Shown piece after piece: positions 40,560-53,742 of a DNA stretch of 64,000 bases. Origin of the DNA: Pseudomonadota bacterium (GTDB lineage Bacteria > Pseudomonadota > Gammaproteobacteria > Burkholderiales > Ferrovaceae); NCBI GenBank assembly GCA_021805725.1, contig JAJZEH010000045.1, positions 1-64,000 of the forward strand, read 5' to 3'. A program made the translations under genes and the position numbers. The first letter of the stretch is position 1; the number at the start of each line of letters is the position of its first letter. The notes beneath the pieces were generated by a model, which saw only the letters and a list, made by a program, of their open reading frames with translations, was not told the DNA's origin and ran no database searches.

Positions 40560-41921
40560 ATGGCACTGAAAAAAGTATTTCCTGATGCAAAATGCGCCCT
40601 TGCAGGGCTCGTTCATGATGGCATGTCCATTGCCGCAGGCGGCTTTGGCTTGAGCGGCATTCCCGAAAATCTCATTGCCGCTCTGGTGGAGAGTGGTGCG
40701 AAGGAACTGACCATCGTGGGTAACAATGCGGGGGTGGATGACTTTGGCATGGGGTTGCTCCTGGCCGGGCGCCAGGTCAAGAAGGTGATTGCTTCCTATG
40801 TGGGCGAAAACAAGGAATTCGAGCGTCAGGTCCTGGCCAGTGAACTGGAACTGGAATTGACGCCACAGGGCACCCTGGCGGAAAAATTGCGTGCAGGCGG
40901 GGCCGGCATCCCCGGGTTTTACACGCGCACTGCTGTGGGGACACCGCTGGCAGAAGGCAAGCCCACGCGGGAGTTCAATGGCAGGGAGTATGTGCTGGAA
41001 GAGGCCATTCAGACGGATCTTGCCATCGTAAAGGCATGGAAGGGCGATACGGCGGGCAACCTCGTATTTCGCAAGACGGCGCGCAACTTCAATCCAATGA
41101 TTGCCACCTGCGGCCGTGTGACCGTGGCGGAGGTGGAAGAACTGGTGGAGGCAGGTCAGCTTGACCCCGATAACATCCATACTCCGGGCATCTATGTGGA
41201 TCGCATCATCCAGGGGGCGCATTATGAAAAGCGCATCGAGTTCCGCACCCTCTCGGGTGGGCACCATGTACACCAGCATCATCTTTCGGTGCGCGAGGTT
41301 CTGGCGCAACGCGCAGCGAAAGAACTCCGGGATGGATTTTATGTCAACCTCGGCATCGGTATCCCCACGCTGGTGGCCAACTACATTCCAGAGGGGATTG
41401 AGGTAACGCTACAATCAGAAAACGGATTGTTGGGGATCGGGCCGTTTCCCACGGAGGCCACCGTGGACCCCGACCTGATCAACGCAGGCAAGCAAACCAT
41501 TACCACGCTGCCGGGTTCCAGCATTTTCTCGAGCGCGGACTCCTTTGCCATGATTCGTGGTGGTCATGTGGATCTTTCCATCCTGGGGGGGCTTGAAGTT
41601 GCAGAAAATGGCGATCTGGCCAACTGGATGGTTCCGGGCAAGATGGTCAAGGGACCGGGGGGGGCAATGGACCTGGTTTCGGGCGTCAGGCGGGTCATCG
41701 TGCTGATGGAGCATGCTTCCAAACATGGTGCACCCAAGATTCTCAAATCCTGTTCCTTGCCCATTACTGGCAAGGGTGTGGTCAATACCATCATTACCGA
41801 GCTTTGCGTGTTTCAGGTGGAGCCCGGTGAGGGGCTTGTGTTGACCGAGATTCATCCAGGAATAACGCTGGAGGAAGTCAAGGCCAAGACAGGCTGCGAT
41901 TTCAGGATCGCTCTCTCGTAA
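40560..41921 (+). CDS. scoAB: Fused 3-oxoacid (succinyl-CoA:acetoacetate) CoA-transferase
   Basis: Single chain of 453 aa joining the A subunit (about res 1-230; 'GGFGLSGIPENLI', 'NNAGVDDFGMGLL') and the B subunit (about res 245-453; 'NLGIGIPTLVANYI'). The B half contains the catalytic Glu in SENGLLGIGPFP. A linker rich in His/Gly (SGGHHVHQHHLS) joins them. Most bacteria encode the two subunits separately; one-chain forms are usual in mitochondria. It activates acetoacetate from bdhA. The ATG 40560 is used rather than the TTG at 40548. Confidence 0.93.
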   Translation: MALKKVFPDAKCALAGLVHDGMSIAAGGFGLSGIPENLIAALVESGAKELTIVGNNAGVDDFGMGLLLAGRQVKKVIASYVGENKEFERQVLASELELELTPQGTLAEKLRAGGAGIPGFYTRTAVGTPLAEGKPTREFNGREYVLEEAIQTDLAIVKAWKGDTAGNLVFRKTARNFNPMIATCGRVTVAEVEELVEAGQLDPDNIHTPGIYVDRIIQGAHYEKRIEFRTLSGGHHVHQHHLSVREVLAQRAAKELRDGFYVNLGIGIPTLVANYIPEGIEVTLQSENGLLGIGPFPTEATVDPDLINAGKQTITTLPGSSIFSSADSFAMIRGGHVDLSILGGLEVAENGDLANWMVPGKMVKGPGGAMDLVSGVRRVIVLMEHASKHGAPKILKSCSLPITGKGVVNTIITELCVFQVEPGEGLVLTEIHPGITLEEVKAKTGCDFRIALS

Positions 41922-41981
41922 GGCAGGGGTAATAAGCGCCAACTCTTGAATTCCTGCGCGTTTTAACGCATCCTCTCTCAT

Positions 41982-42079
41982 TGGCGGGCCTCCCCGCATT
42001 GCAGTGTAGCCAACCTGGTCAGGTCCGGAAGGAAGCAGCCACAGCTACGTCCTGCAAGTGCCGGGGGTAAGGCTCGCCA
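41982..42079 (+). ncRNA. ffs: 4.5S RNA of the signal recognition particle, small bacterial type
   Basis: The conserved apical core GGTCAGGTCCGGAAGGAAGC (42018-42037) is identical to the bacterial SRP RNA domain IV that binds Ffh. The flanks pair to close a long hairpin: TGGCGGGCC at 41982 with GGCTCGCCA ending at 42079. The length of about 98 nt is normal. A T-run at 42085-42089 follows and may end transcription. The 5' end is inferred from pairing only. Confidence 0.95.
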
Positions 42080-42124
42080 CCCTATTTTTAATGATGTTCA
42101 CACGACGCTAAATCAGGGAAGACG

Positions 42125-42664
42125 ATGGTGAGATCAATCTTTGTTTTTTTGATTTTTGGGATGCTTGCCATCCGCGGAGCATGGGCTGCCGATGCCGTTT
42201 CCATTGAGGCTGGGTATGGTTATCACACCGACATGGGGCGGGTTGCATGGTCCAGGGCATGGGACCAGCACTGGTTTGCCGACGCCCCCTGGGTTCTGGG
42301 AGGCTACTGGGATGTGGCTTTGGGAAGGTGGTCGCCACACAATGCTGCTGGTGGCAATCACGACGTGACGGATTTTGGCCTGACCCCGGTCTGGCGTCTT
42401 CGTCCCTCGCAATACTACGGTGCGATTACTCCTTTTTTTGAAGCAGCCGTGGGTTTCCACTACATCAGTGACCACCAGATTTATGCAGGGCGCGACATGA
42501 GTACCCATTTTCAGTTCGGCGACCATGTGGGGGCGGGGCTCACCCTGGGTGAGCACCATGATTGGGATGTGATGCTGCGCTTGCAGCACCTCTCCAATGC
42601 CGGCCTGCAAAATCCCAACCCGGGCATTAATTTTTATCAGATACGGCTCAGTCACTGGTACTAA
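42125..42664 (+). CDS. pagL: Lipid A 3-O-deacylase (PagL family)
   Basis: Outer-membrane enzyme of 179 aa with a signal peptide (ends near RGAWA). It has a beta-barrel pattern and the PagL active-site motif 'RLQHLSNAGLQNPNPGIN' (His-Ser of the triad with a downstream Glu/Asn). The protein ends in an aromatic residue, as barrel proteins do. It would remove the 3-O acyl chain from lipid A. It stands alone between ffs and dnaX; regulation is not evident. Confidence 0.88.
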   Translation: MVRSIFVFLIFGMLAIRGAWAADAVSIEAGYGYHTDMGRVAWSRAWDQHWFADAPWVLGGYWDVALGRWSPHNAAGGNHDVTDFGLTPVWRLRPSQYYGAITPFFEAAVGFHYISDHQIYAGRDMSTHFQFGDHVGAGLTLGEHHDWDVMLRLQHLSNAGLQNPNPGINFYQIRLSHWY

Positions 42665-42679
42665 CGCACCCGACAGGAT

Positions 42680-44338
42680 ATGGAAACTTCCCAGGTACTG
42701 GCGCGCAAATGGCGGCCCCGCTCCTTCTCCGATCTGGTCGGCCAGGAGCATGTCGTGCGGGCGCTGGGCAATGCGCTCCAGACCGGCAGACTCCACCATG
42801 CATACCTGTTCACCGGTACTCGTGGTGTCGGGAAGACAACGATTGCCCGCATCCTGGCAAAATGCCTCAATTGCGAGGTTGGGCTCAGCGCAACGCCTTG
42901 CGGCGTCTGCGCCACCTGTCGCGATATCGATAGCGGCCGTTTTCCTGACATGCTGGAAGTGGATGCTGCCACCAATACCAAGGTGGAAGAGATGCGTGAG
43001 TTGCTGGATAACGCCCAATACATGCCGGTATCCGGACGTTTCAAAGTGTACATCATCGATGAAGTGCACATGTTGTCCCGCTCGGCATTCAACTCCATGC
43101 TGAAGACCCTTGAAGAGCCCCCGGAGCACGTGAAATTCATATTGGCAACGACGGACCCGCAAAAAGTCCCGGTGACCGTTCTGTCACGCTGTCTGCAGTT
43201 CAACTTGCGGCAGATGCCACCCGATCTGATTACGTCGCGCCTGAAGTACGTTCTTGAGCAGGAACATATCCCGTGCGAGCCCGAAGCTTTGCCGCTGATT
43301 GCACGCGCGGCCCAGGGCAGCATGCGCGACAGTCTGAGCCTGCTGGATCAGGCCATTGCCTACGGCGGGGGCCAGGTCAAATGTGCTGAAGTGGGCGACA
43401 TGCTGGGGTCCATCGAGCAGGATTACCTGCTGGAAATCCTGCGTGCACTGAGCGCGGAGGACGGTGCCACCCTGATGCAGGTGGCCCGGAGCATGTCTGA
43501 GCGCAGCCTGTCGTTTGAACAGGCGCTTCAGGATTTGTCTGCGTTGTTGCACGATCTGGCGTTGCTAGGTGCATTGCCTGGGCAGCGCGAAGATCTCGGT
43601 ATCGAAGCGGCGCTGGAGCCTTTGGCTCAGCGCTGGGATGCGCAGACCCTTCAACTGCTGTATCAAATTGCCGTGCAAAGCCGCAAGGATTTACCCCTGG
43701 CGCCAGACGATGCTGCGGGGTTCAGGATGGCATTGTTGCGCATGCTGGCTTTTCAGCCGGCCACCGCACCTGCTGGGGAGCGCAAACCGCCGCATTCCGT
43801 TTCCCAACCTTCGCGGCAGGTCAGTGCATCAGCGCAATCCGTGCCAGTGGCGGCACCACTTGGTAAAGCTGCCAGGCCTGCGCCAGCAACACCGGTACCC
43901 GCCGCTCAGATCAAAACTGTGGCCGAAAAGGGAATTCCCCCAGCGCTTGGAGACTGGCCGGGCCTGGTGCGTCGCTTGTCCGGCGGCGGCATGGCTTTCG
44001 AGTTGGCGCGTCATTCCGAATTGGTGCGTTATGCCGAAGGGACGCTGGTGCTGTTGCTTGAACCGACCCATAAACATCTGATGCCCTACAAGGAAAAGTT
44101 GCGCACGGCGCTGGAAGCCTTGCTCGATGCAGACATCAGGGTCACGATCGAGCTGGGGGAGAGCGCTGGAGAGAGCGTGGCCGCCGTTGAAGTAAAAGCT
44201 CGTGCCGCAACGCTGCAGGAGGCTACAGATGCCATTCGCAATGATCCTTTCGTGCAAACCGTGGTGGGGACTTTGGGGGGCAAACTGGTAGAATCCACCA
44301 TAAAACCCAAACACGAGCAGGATCAGGGAGAACGTTGA
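42680..44338 (+). CDS. dnaX: DNA polymerase III subunits gamma and tau
   Basis: Clamp-loader ATPase, 552 aa. Seen: '[20 protein letters not shown]', Walker [14 protein letters not shown], a zinc module with CGVCATC, Walker B '[10 protein letters not shown]', and sensor 1 '[19 protein letters not shown]'. A Pro/Ala linker and tau-like C-terminal domain follow. The A6G slippery heptamer used in E. coli for gamma was not found (only AAAAAG near 43162), so tau may be the only product. The stop overlaps the ebfC start. Confidence 0.96.
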   Translation: METSQVLARKWRPRSFSDLVGQEHVVRALGNALQTGRLHHAYLFTGTRGVGKTTIARILAKCLNCEVGLSATPCGVCATCRDIDSGRFPDMLEVDAATNTKVEEMRELLDNAQYMPVSGRFKVYIIDEVHMLSRSAFNSMLKTLEEPPEHVKFILATTDPQKVPVTVLSRCLQFNLRQMPPDLITSRLKYVLEQEHIPCEPEALPLIARAAQGSMRDSLSLLDQAIAYGGGQVKCAEVGDMLGSIEQDYLLEILRALSAEDGATLMQVARSMSERSLSFEQALQDLSALLHDLALLGALPGQREDLGIEAALEPLAQRWDAQTLQLLYQIAVQSRKDLPLAPDDAAGFRMALLRMLAFQPATAPAGERKPPHSVSQPSRQVSASAQSVPVAAPLGKAARPAPATPVPAAQIKTVAEKGIPPALGDWPGLVRRLSGGGMAFELARHSELVRYAEGTLVLLLEPTHKHLMPYKEKLRTALEALLDADIRVTIELGESAGESVAAVEVKARAATLQEATDAIRNDPFVQTVVGTLGGKLVESTIKPKHEQDQGER

Positions 44339-44661
44339 TGATGAAAGGTGGTTTGTCTGGCCTGATGAAACAGGCCCAGCAGATGCAGGAAAACATGCGC
44401 CGGGCCCAGGCCGAACTGGCCCAGCGCGAGGTGGAGGGACAGGCGGGCTCCGGGATGGTCAAGGTGGTGCTCACCTGCGATCACGACGTCAAGCGGGTCA
44501 GCATCGATGCATCGGTCATGGACGACAAGGACATGCTGGAAGATCTTCTGGTTGTTGCCCTGAAAGACGCACATCGGCAAGTTGAATCGGTCACTCAAGA
44601 GCGCATGGGCGGTTTTACGGCGGGCATGGGACTGCCTCCGGGACTCAAGCTGCCTTTCTGA
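44338..44661 (+). CDS. ebfC: Nucleoid-associated protein, YbaB/EbfC family
   Basis: Small DNA-binding protein of 107 aa. Features: '[20 protein letters not shown]' coiled helix, '[20 protein letters not shown]' and the end '[10 protein letters not shown]', all typical of YbaB. The first ATG (44338) overlaps the dnaX TGA; an ATG at 44341 follows directly. The dnaX-ebfC-recR order is strongly conserved in bacteria. Confidence 0.95.
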   Translation: MMKGGLSGLMKQAQQMQENMRRAQAELAQREVEGQAGSGMVKVVLTCDHDVKRVSIDASVMDDKDMLEDLLVVALKDAHRQVESVTQERMGGFTAGMGLPPGLKLPF

Positions 44662-44668
44662 TCTGGTT

Positions 44669-45277
44669 GTGAGTGTGACCACGCCTACGCGACTCGAAAC
44701 CCTGATTGAAGCACTGCGTTGTCTACCCGGTGTTGGCCCGAAGTCTGCGCAGCGCATGGCCTTCCACCTGATGCAGCGCGATCGTGTCGGGGCGGGCACC
44801 CTGGTTCAGGCGCTGTCCGAGGCGTTGCAGACCATACAGCATTGCGTTCAATGCAACAATTTCACAGAAGCCACCGTGTGTGAACTGTGCAATTCCGAGA
44901 GACGGGATGCGCGTTTGTTATGCGTCATCGAAACGCCTGCTGATCTGCTCATGATGGAGCAAACCCATGCCTACCGTGGAATGTACTTCGTGCTCATGGG
45001 TCGTCTGTCCCCGCTGGACGGAATCGGTCCTCAGGAAATCAGGTTGGACAGGCTACTGGATCGTGCCACCGACGGCGTGACGGAAGAAATCATTCTGGCC
45101 ACCAATTTTACGGCTGAAGGTGAAGCCACGGCGCATGCCATCAGTGAATTGCTGCGCCCCAAGGGCCTTCGGGTTACCCGCATTGCCCGCGGCGTGCCTG
45201 TGGGCGGTGAACTGGAATACGTGGATAGCGGAACGCTGGCGCAAGCGCTGCTGGAGCGACGACCCACGTCGCGTTAG
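44669..45277 (+). CDS. recR: Recombination protein RecR
   Basis: RecR works with RecO (and RecF) to load RecA on gapped DNA. It contains a helix-hairpin-helix ([19 protein letters not shown]), a zinc finger with [16 protein letters not shown], and a Toprim domain with '[20 protein letters not shown]'. The start is GTG 44669, giving the standard 202 aa; the frame is open further upstream but overlaps ebfC. Confidence 0.96.
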   Translation: MSVTTPTRLETLIEALRCLPGVGPKSAQRMAFHLMQRDRVGAGTLVQALSEALQTIQHCVQCNNFTEATVCELCNSERRDARLLCVIETPADLLMMEQTHAYRGMYFVLMGRLSPLDGIGPQEIRLDRLLDRATDGVTEEIILATNFTAEGEATAHAISELLRPKGLRVTRIARGVPVGGELEYVDSGTLAQALLERRPTSR

Positions 45278-48102
<2,825 letters not shown>

Positions 48103-48130
48103 CCGTTCAGAAGTTGATCAAGGTCATTGA

Positions 48131-48832
48131 ATGATGAATCGCTGTGTTGCCATTTTACCGGCAGGCGGGTTTGGAACCCGTTTTGGAACCGGACGCCCCA
48201 AGCAGTTTACCCTGCTCTGCGGGCAGATGTTGCTGGTTCATGCGATCCAGTCCCTGCTGCAGGACCCCCGTGTGAAAACAGTATACGTGGTGCTTGCCCC
48301 CGGGCAACACAACGAGGTGGAGTGGAACCGATGGGAAGGTCGGGTTCGGCCGCTCGCCCATGCTGGGGAATCCAGGGCCGAAACCGTTCTGAATGCGCTC
48401 AACGCGTTGCATTCCGGACTTGAGCCTCTCGATTGGGTGTTGGTGCACGATTCGGCCAGGCCCTGCCTCTCGCGTGGCGCATTGACGCGCCTGCTGGATA
48501 CCTTGATGGATGATCCGGTGGGGGGGCTGCTTGCGGTGCCGGTGGCGGATACCCTAAAGCGCCAGGACGGCGCCGGGCATGTTCAGGAAACCGTTAGCCG
48601 CGAAGGCCTGTGGGGTGCCCAGACGCCGCAAATGTTCCGCTATGGCCTGCTGCACCAAGCTCTGGGACGGTCCCAGTCCCACACCGACGAGGCTTCCGCC
48701 ATGGAGGCCATGGGTTATGCACCATTGCTGGTGATGGGCGAGTCCACCAATGTCAAGGTAACCTATCCCGCCGATTTGTTGCTGGCGGAGTGGATTCTCA
48801 CCGCGAGGGAAAAACTTCTGGAGGCGCCATGA
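48131..48832 (+). CDS. ispD: 2-C-methyl-D-erythritol 4-phosphate cytidylyltransferase
   Basis: IspD couples CTP to MEP in the non-mevalonate isoprenoid pathway. The 233 aa have the nucleotide loop '[19 protein letters not shown]', '[12 protein letters not shown]', and '[17 protein letters not shown]'. Its stop overlaps the ispF start (ATGA, 48829-48832), so the two consecutive MEP-pathway genes are coupled. Confidence 0.96.
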   Translation: MMNRCVAILPAGGFGTRFGTGRPKQFTLLCGQMLLVHAIQSLLQDPRVKTVYVVLAPGQHNEVEWNRWEGRVRPLAHAGESRAETVLNALNALHSGLEPLDWVLVHDSARPCLSRGALTRLLDTLMDDPVGGLLAVPVADTLKRQDGAGHVQETVSREGLWGAQTPQMFRYGLLHQALGRSQSHTDEASAMEAMGYAPLLVMGESTNVKVTYPADLLLAEWILTAREKLLEAP

Positions 48833-49308
48833 GAGTTGGTCAGGGTTTTGATGTGCATGCATTGGTTCCGGGGCGTCGCCTCATCATCGGAGGCGTGGAA
48901 ATTCCATACGCGCTGGGACTGGAAGGTCATTCGGATGCCGATGTTCTGCTGCATGCCATCTGTGACGCCCTGCTTGGGGCGGCAGGCCTGGGCGATATTG
49001 GTCGTCATTTTCCAGATCATGATGCGGCCTACAAGAATGCGGACAGCAGGGTATTGCTGCGTCATGTCGTCGGGCTGATTCGTACGGCCGGATTTACGCC
49101 GGTCAACGTGGATGCCACCATCATCGCGCAGGCTCCCCGGATGGCACCCCACATCACCACGATGGTGGCCCATCTGGCCTCTGATCTGGAGGTTCCTGCA
49201 GGGGCCATCAACATCAAGGCGACCACCACTGAAGGGCTGGGATTTGCCGGTCGTGGCGAGGGAATCGCCGCCCAGGCGGTTTGCCTGCTTGCAAGGGTGG
49301 ATCAGTAA
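48829..49308 (+). CDS. ispF: 2-C-methyl-D-erythritol 2,4-cyclodiphosphate synthase
   Basis: IspF forms MEcPP. The metal ligands are in '[13 protein letters not shown]' (Asp, His) and '[20 protein letters not shown]'. '[20 protein letters not shown]' is the standard C-terminal motif. The length of 159 aa is typical. It overlaps ispD by 4 nt and the convergent phosphomutase gene by 7 nt. Confidence 0.97.
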   Translation: MRVGQGFDVHALVPGRRLIIGGVEIPYALGLEGHSDADVLLHAICDALLGAAGLGDIGRHFPDHDAAYKNADSRVLLRHVVGLIRTAGFTPVNVDATIIAQAPRMAPHITTMVAHLASDLEVPAGAINIKATTTEGLGFAGRGEGIAAQAVCLLARVDQ

Positions 49309-50675
49309 GGCAGGACGGCATCCGGCTTGATTTTAAGGATCTGCTGTTTGAAATCCTTCTGGATGCGTTGCAATGCCTCCTTGCTATCCGCTTCAAAACG
49401 CAGGACGATCACCGGCGTGGTGTTGCTGGAACGTGCAAGACCAAATCCATCGGCAAATTCCACCCGAACGCCGTCGAGGGTGATGATGTTCTGGGCGCCT
49501 TCAAATCGACCCGAGCGCTGAAGCTCTGCAATCACGGCAAAATTTTCTCCTTCGCGCAGCCGTATCTGGAGTTCCGGGGTCGTGATGGCGTCGGGCAGTT
49601 CGTTCAGTGTTCCTTCCACGTCGGCAACCTGGCTCAGGATTTCGAGAAGCCGCGCGCCGGCGTAGAGTCCGTCGTCAAACCCATACCAGCGTTCCTTGAA
49701 GAAAGTGTGCCCGCTCATCTCGCCCGCAAGAAGCGCACCGGTTTCCTTCATCTTGGCTTTGATCAGAGAATGCCCAGTTTTCCAGAGGGTGGGCTTGCCG
49801 CCGTGATCACGGATCCAGCCAAACAGGTTCCGTGTACATTTCACGTCAAAAATGATTTCTGCACCGGGGTTGCGCGACAGCACGTCGGCCGCAAACAGCA
49901 TCAACTGGCGGTCAGGAAAAATGATATGACCGCTACGGGTCACCACCCCCAGGCGGTCGCCATCTCCGTCAAAAGCAAGCCCGATTTCGCCTTGCCCTGC
50001 GGCCAGCGCGGCCTGAAGGTCCTTCAGGTTTTCGGGTTGTGAGGGATCGGGGTGGTGATTGGGAAAATGCCCATCCACCTCGCAGAATAGCCCGACGACG
50101 GCACAACCCAGGTTGCGGAACAGCGTTGGCGCAAAGCGCCCGGGAATGCCATTGCCGCAGTCCAGGACCACCTTCATCGGGCGTGCCAGTGAAATGCCTC
50201 CGACGACGCGCTTGATATAGGCTTCGGCGATGTCGGCTGTGCTGGATTGACCTTGTCCGCTGAAGAGGTCTCCTTTCACCAGGCGCTCATGCAGGGACAA
50301 AATGGTGTCACCCGAGAGCGTGTCGCCTCCCAGGACCATTTTCAGGCCGTTGTAGTCAGGAGGGTTATGCGATCCCGTGACCATGACTCCCGAGGAATGG
50401 GCAAGCTCGTGGGCCGCGTAATACAGCATCGGGGTCGTGACCATACCCACGTCCACCACGTCCACGCCGCTACGACGAATGCCAGCTGAGAGCGCGGCGC
50501 TCAGCGCAGGCCCAGACAGGCGTCCATCGCGGCCAATGGCTATCCGCGACAATCCCCGGACGCGCGCTTCCGATCCAATGGCCTGCCCGATGGCTTCCAC
50601 TCCTGCCGCGGTGAGGGTGTTGTCAACGATGCCGCGTATGTCGTATGCCTTAAAGATTTCTCGGGGTGGAATCAC
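49302..50675 (-). CDS. Phosphomannomutase/phosphoglucomutase (AlgC type)
   Basis: Alpha-D-phosphohexomutase of 457 aa. It has '[15 protein letters not shown]' at the N-terminus, the phosphoserine loop [13 protein letters not shown], the metal loop [12 protein letters not shown], and the sugar-binding [11 protein letters not shown]. It interconverts hexose 1- and 6-phosphates for LPS or exopolysaccharide precursors. The GTG start has AGAGGAAC about 8 nt upstream. An unknown outer-membrane protein gene lies upstream on the same strand. Confidence 0.92.
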   Translation of the reverse strand: MIPPREIFKAYDIRGIVDNTLTAAGVEAIGQAIGSEARVRGLSRIAIGRDGRLSGPALSAALSAGIRRSGVDVVDVGMVTTPMLYYAAHELAHSSGVMVTGSHNPPDYNGLKMVLGGDTLSGDTILSLHERLVKGDLFSGQGQSSTADIAEAYIKRVVGGISLARPMKVVLDCGNGIPGRFAPTLFRNLGCAVVGLFCEVDGHFPNHHPDPSQPENLKDLQAALAAGQGEIGLAFDGDGDRLGVVTRSGHIIFPDRQLMLFAADVLSRNPGAEIIFDVKCTRNLFGWIRDHGGKPTLWKTGHSLIKAKMKETGALLAGEMSGHTFFKERWYGFDDGLYAGARLLEILSQVADVEGTLNELPDAITTPELQIRLREGENFAVIAELQRSGRFEGAQNIITLDGVRVEFADGFGLARSSNTTPVIVLRFEADSKEALQRIQKDFKQQILKIKPDAVLPY

Positions 50676-50732
50676 GTTTTGTTCCTCTGTATCGTGTGAA
50701 ATTGCGATGGTTCGTTGCGATCCTGCAAGGGG

Positions 50733-51473
50733 TCAAAATGCCGAAGACACGCGAAACACAAAGGTTCGGGCAGGCGCGGCCTGATTGAGTCCATAAAGAA
50801 GCGCCGAACTGTATTCGAGACTTTTTTCATGCCCGAAGTGGACTTCTCCCGAGAATCCGGGACCCAGTTGATGGGCGTTGTCGGCAGGGCGGTAGTAGGC
50901 TTCAATGCCGGGAGCGAAGGCGTCTTCCAGCTTGTAATCGGCCATGTAGGTGGCGCGGAAGTTGAATTTGCCCACCAGGTCCACCCCCACTTGTTTTTCC
51001 CAGATCAGGTTGAGCCGTTGCAAGGTGGTTTCGGTTTCCTTTTCCAGCAGCGGTCCCAGTTCCAGGGAGTTCGACACGCCGGCCTGGTTGTTGCGAACAT
51101 AGGCCACCAGGAAACCAATGTCAGCCCAATAGGCGCCGTGCGGCGCCATTTGAAAAAAGTTTTCCCATTCCCAGCCACTGTAATTGGTTCCTGCAATGGA
51201 TGGACCGTAGACGAATGGGCCATTGTAAATTTCCGTCTTCCACCAGGATGTGGGCGAGTAGGCGATGGCAGCCCCAAACATGCCGGTCTGGTTGATGTCC
51301 GGATTGGCATCGCGTGTATTGAAGCCGCGCAGTTCCACCTCGGTCTGACCTTGGGTAACCCGCGGCGAATAAATGATGTAGTCATCGGCAGCGTGGGCGG
51401 CGATAGCGAGCGCAAGGCTGCAAGACGCGAAGAGGGTTCCGAAAAGAAAGGAGTATGTGCTTCTGGAATTCAT
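50733..51473 (-). CDS. Outer-membrane beta-barrel protein of unknown function
   Basis: I do not recognise the family. The 246-residue protein has a signal peptide (hydrophobic run to AIAAHA, cleavage before DDYIIY). Alternating aromatic/polar strands follow, and the C-terminus is VSSAF, the Phe-ended signature of BAM-inserted barrels. There is a single Cys in the signal only. It may be a small porin or surface protein. The promoter region 51474-51540 has GATAAT as a possible -10. It is transcribed toward the phosphomutase gene. Confidence 0.7.
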   Translation of the reverse strand: MNSRSTYSFLFGTLFASCSLALAIAAHAADDYIIYSPRVTQGQTEVELRGFNTRDANPDINQTGMFGAAIAYSPTSWWKTEIYNGPFVYGPSIAGTNYSGWEWENFFQMAPHGAYWADIGFLVAYVRNNQAGVSNSLELGPLLEKETETTLQRLNLIWEKQVGVDLVGKFNFRATYMADYKLEDAFAPGIEAYYRPADNAHQLGPGFSGEVHFGHEKSLEYSSALLYGLNQAAPARTFVFRVSSAF

Positions 51474-51540
51474 GGGCCCCCCGCTTTTTACTTTGCAGTG
51501 TGATTATTTTGGTCTGGAAATTATCGCATAACTCCCAAAA

Positions 51541-52521
51541 TCAATATGGCGGGGCGGCGCCGGCCCGCTGAAAAAACTGCATCACCTGTTGCGGCATCCA
51601 GGAAATCTGGCCTGGAAAATGACCGGAAACGAATCCCACGTGTCCCCCTCGGGTCTGAAAGTCGCGGGTGACATGGCCGGAGCACTGCTCTGGTCCTGGA
51701 AGCACACCCTCAGGCACGAATGGATCGTCGCAGGCATTGAGGAGCAATGTAGGAAGCTGGATGCGGCTCAGCCAGGGTTTGCTGCTGCAGCGGGTCCAGT
51801 AGTCATCCACATTGGCAAAGCCATGCAACGGCGCGATGAAATGATCGTCGAACTCGCGCAAATTCCGGGCCTTGAGCGTGGCGGCGAGATTGAAAAGGCC
51901 AGGATGCTGGTTGAACTTGGCCTGGGCTTTTTGCTTGAGCGTGGTTAGAAAATGATTCGTGTAAAAGCGGTTGAATCCCTGGGCCAGATGATCTCCCACC
52001 GCGTGTAAATCCAAAGGCGCTGCGACGGCAGCAGCACTGGTGAGAAGGCTTTTGGCCTGCAGGCCCTGCTCGCCCAGCCATTTGAGCAGCATGTTGCCGC
52101 CCAACGAAATCCCCACGGCATGAAGCCGGGTGTGGTTCTGGGAACTGCTGACACGAGTCAGGATCCACTGGATTTCGGCGCTGTCGCCCGCGTGGTAGGA
52201 GCGGGGCAGGCGATTCATGACGCCACTACAACCTCTGAAATTGGGGGCGACAACGTGCCATCCCGCACGGTGCGCGTTTTCGGCCAGCGTGCGCACGTAG
52301 CGGGAGTCCGTGCTGCCCTCCAGGCCATGGAAAATCACCAGCGTGGGCGCGCCACTCGACCCATCGAGGCAGTCCACGTCGATGAAGTCTTCATCCGGGG
52401 TGGCCCAGCGCTCGCGCCGCCATTGGGGGCGTTCGGCCGGCACGAGGAGTGCGCCGTAAAGCGTTTGGGCGTGGCGGTTGGTCAACCAGAATGGCGCTTG
52501 AAACATTGCCGATGGGGTCAT
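51541..52521 (-). CDS. YheT-family alpha/beta hydrolase
   Basis: Hydrolase of 326 aa. Markers are 'FQAPFWLTNRHAQTLYGALL' at the N-terminus, the oxyanion region VIFHGLEGS, nucleophile elbow GISLGGNMLLKWLGE, and the late 'NACDDPFVPEG' and 'GGHVGFVSG' with Asp and His. This is the UPF0017/YheT group, related to lipid hydrolases, whose substrate in bacteria is unknown. It diverges from alr. Confidence 0.9.
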   Translation of the reverse strand: MTPSAMFQAPFWLTNRHAQTLYGALLVPAERPQWRRERWATPDEDFIDVDCLDGSSGAPTLVIFHGLEGSTDSRYVRTLAENAHRAGWHVVAPNFRGCSGVMNRLPRSYHAGDSAEIQWILTRVSSSQNHTRLHAVGISLGGNMLLKWLGEQGLQAKSLLTSAAAVAAPLDLHAVGDHLAQGFNRFYTNHFLTTLKQKAQAKFNQHPGLFNLAATLKARNLREFDDHFIAPLHGFANVDDYWTRCSSKPWLSRIQLPTLLLNACDDPFVPEGVLPGPEQCSGHVTRDFQTRGGHVGFVSGHFPGQISWMPQQVMQFFQRAGAAPPY

Positions 52522-52604
52522 GAAAAGGCGCCAGAGGGGCTAAAAAGTCGCTATTATGCGCATATTTGGGCGTCGCTGTACGCCCTCTGCGCGGTTTGAT
52601 CGAC

Positions 52605-53693
52605 ATGGCTCGCCCCACGTGTTTCCACATTCATCTCGACCGGCTGGTCAGTAACCTCAAAACGGCACGGCGTTTGCACGGCGGACGCGTGTTGGCCGTC
52701 ATCAAAGCCAATGCCTACGGCCACGGGGACCTGGCCTGTGCCGGGGCCCTGGGGTCCGTGGCTGACGGCTTCGCGGTGGCCACCCTTGAAGAGGCGTTGC
52801 ACCTGCGTGGGGCCGGCATCAAAGCCCCCATTGTGTTACTGGAGGGAGTGTTCAATGAGATGGAGATGCGGGAGGTCGTCGCCCATCGTCTGACGCCTGT
52901 CATCCATGCTGCCTGGCAGATCGAGGCACTGCTGCGTACCCGTTTTCCGGCTCCCCCGCCGGTCTGGATCAAGCTCGATACCGGTATGCACCGATTGGGA
53001 TTCCAGCCGGATGAACTTCACGCCATCCATGAAAGGCTTCGCGGAAGCGGGCAGGTGGGAGACATCACCGTCATGACCCACTTTGCCAATGCGGATAGCC
53101 CTTCTGCCGGGGCTCTTGACGAACCCCTGCTGCGTTTTCGCAACGCCACGCAAGGGTTGCCGGTTTCCACCAGCCTGTGCAATTCCGGCGCAATCCTGGG
53201 CCACCCTTCGGCGCACGGCGACTGGGCCCGCCCTGGGCTGATGCTGTATGGCATTGACCCAGGTGTGCCCGGCATTGCCCCGCGCCAGGCTTTGCAGCCC
53301 GTAATGCGGCTGGTCTCTCGGATATCCGTCATTCGCACGATCGCACCGGGCGAGGCGGTGGGTTATGGCAGCCTGTTCAAGGCAGAGCGGCCCACCCGGG
53401 TGGGTGTCATCCCCTGCGGGTACGCGGATGGTTACCCGCGCAGCGCCGTTCAGGGCACCCCTGTGGCCGTCTCGGGGGTATTGGTGCCGATCATCGGTCG
53501 CATCTCCATGGACATGATCACGGTGGATTTGACCGATGCGCCGCAGATCCAGCCGGGCGCTCCCGTGGAGTTATGGGGGGATCAGGTGACCGTCGATACC
53601 GTGGCCCAAAACGCCGGTACGGTAGCCTACGAATTGCTGTGCCACGCAAGGCGGGCACCCATCCAGTACCATGCCGCAGTCCAGCATTCCTAA
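52605..53693 (+). CDS. alr: Alanine racemase
   Basis: PLP enzyme making D-alanine for peptidoglycan. The PLP lysine is in 'VLAVIKANAYGHG' and the catalytic Tyr in 'GEAVGYGSLFKAERPTRVGV'. The substrate region 'GRISMDMITVDLT' is also seen. The start ATG 52605 gives 362 aa; the upstream extension is not conserved. It is the last recognisable housekeeping gene before the trb cluster, on the same strand. Confidence 0.96.
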   Translation: MARPTCFHIHLDRLVSNLKTARRLHGGRVLAVIKANAYGHGDLACAGALGSVADGFAVATLEEALHLRGAGIKAPIVLLEGVFNEMEMREVVAHRLTPVIHAAWQIEALLRTRFPAPPPVWIKLDTGMHRLGFQPDELHAIHERLRGSGQVGDITVMTHFANADSPSAGALDEPLLRFRNATQGLPVSTSLCNSGAILGHPSAHGDWARPGLMLYGIDPGVPGIAPRQALQPVMRLVSRISVIRTIAPGEAVGYGSLFKAERPTRVGVIPCGYADGYPRSAVQGTPVAVSGVLVPIIGRISMDMITVDLTDAPQIQPGAPVELWGDQVTVDTVAQNAGTVAYELLCHARRAPIQYHAAVQHS

Positions 53694-53718
53694 AACCCTA
53701 AAATCCTGATGTTGTTTG

Positions 53719-53742
53719 CGTCGGCCGCAAGAGCGGCCGACG
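53719..53742. repeat. 10-bp perfect inverted repeat between alr and trbB
   Basis: CGTCGGCCGC (53719-53728), loop AAGA, GCGGCCGACG (53733-53742). It is a strong GC hairpin 25 nt after the alr stop. There is no T-run after it, so it is not a standard terminator. It could end alr transcription with Rho, stall readthrough into trb, or be a scar or recombination site of the inserted cluster. Confidence 0.6.
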
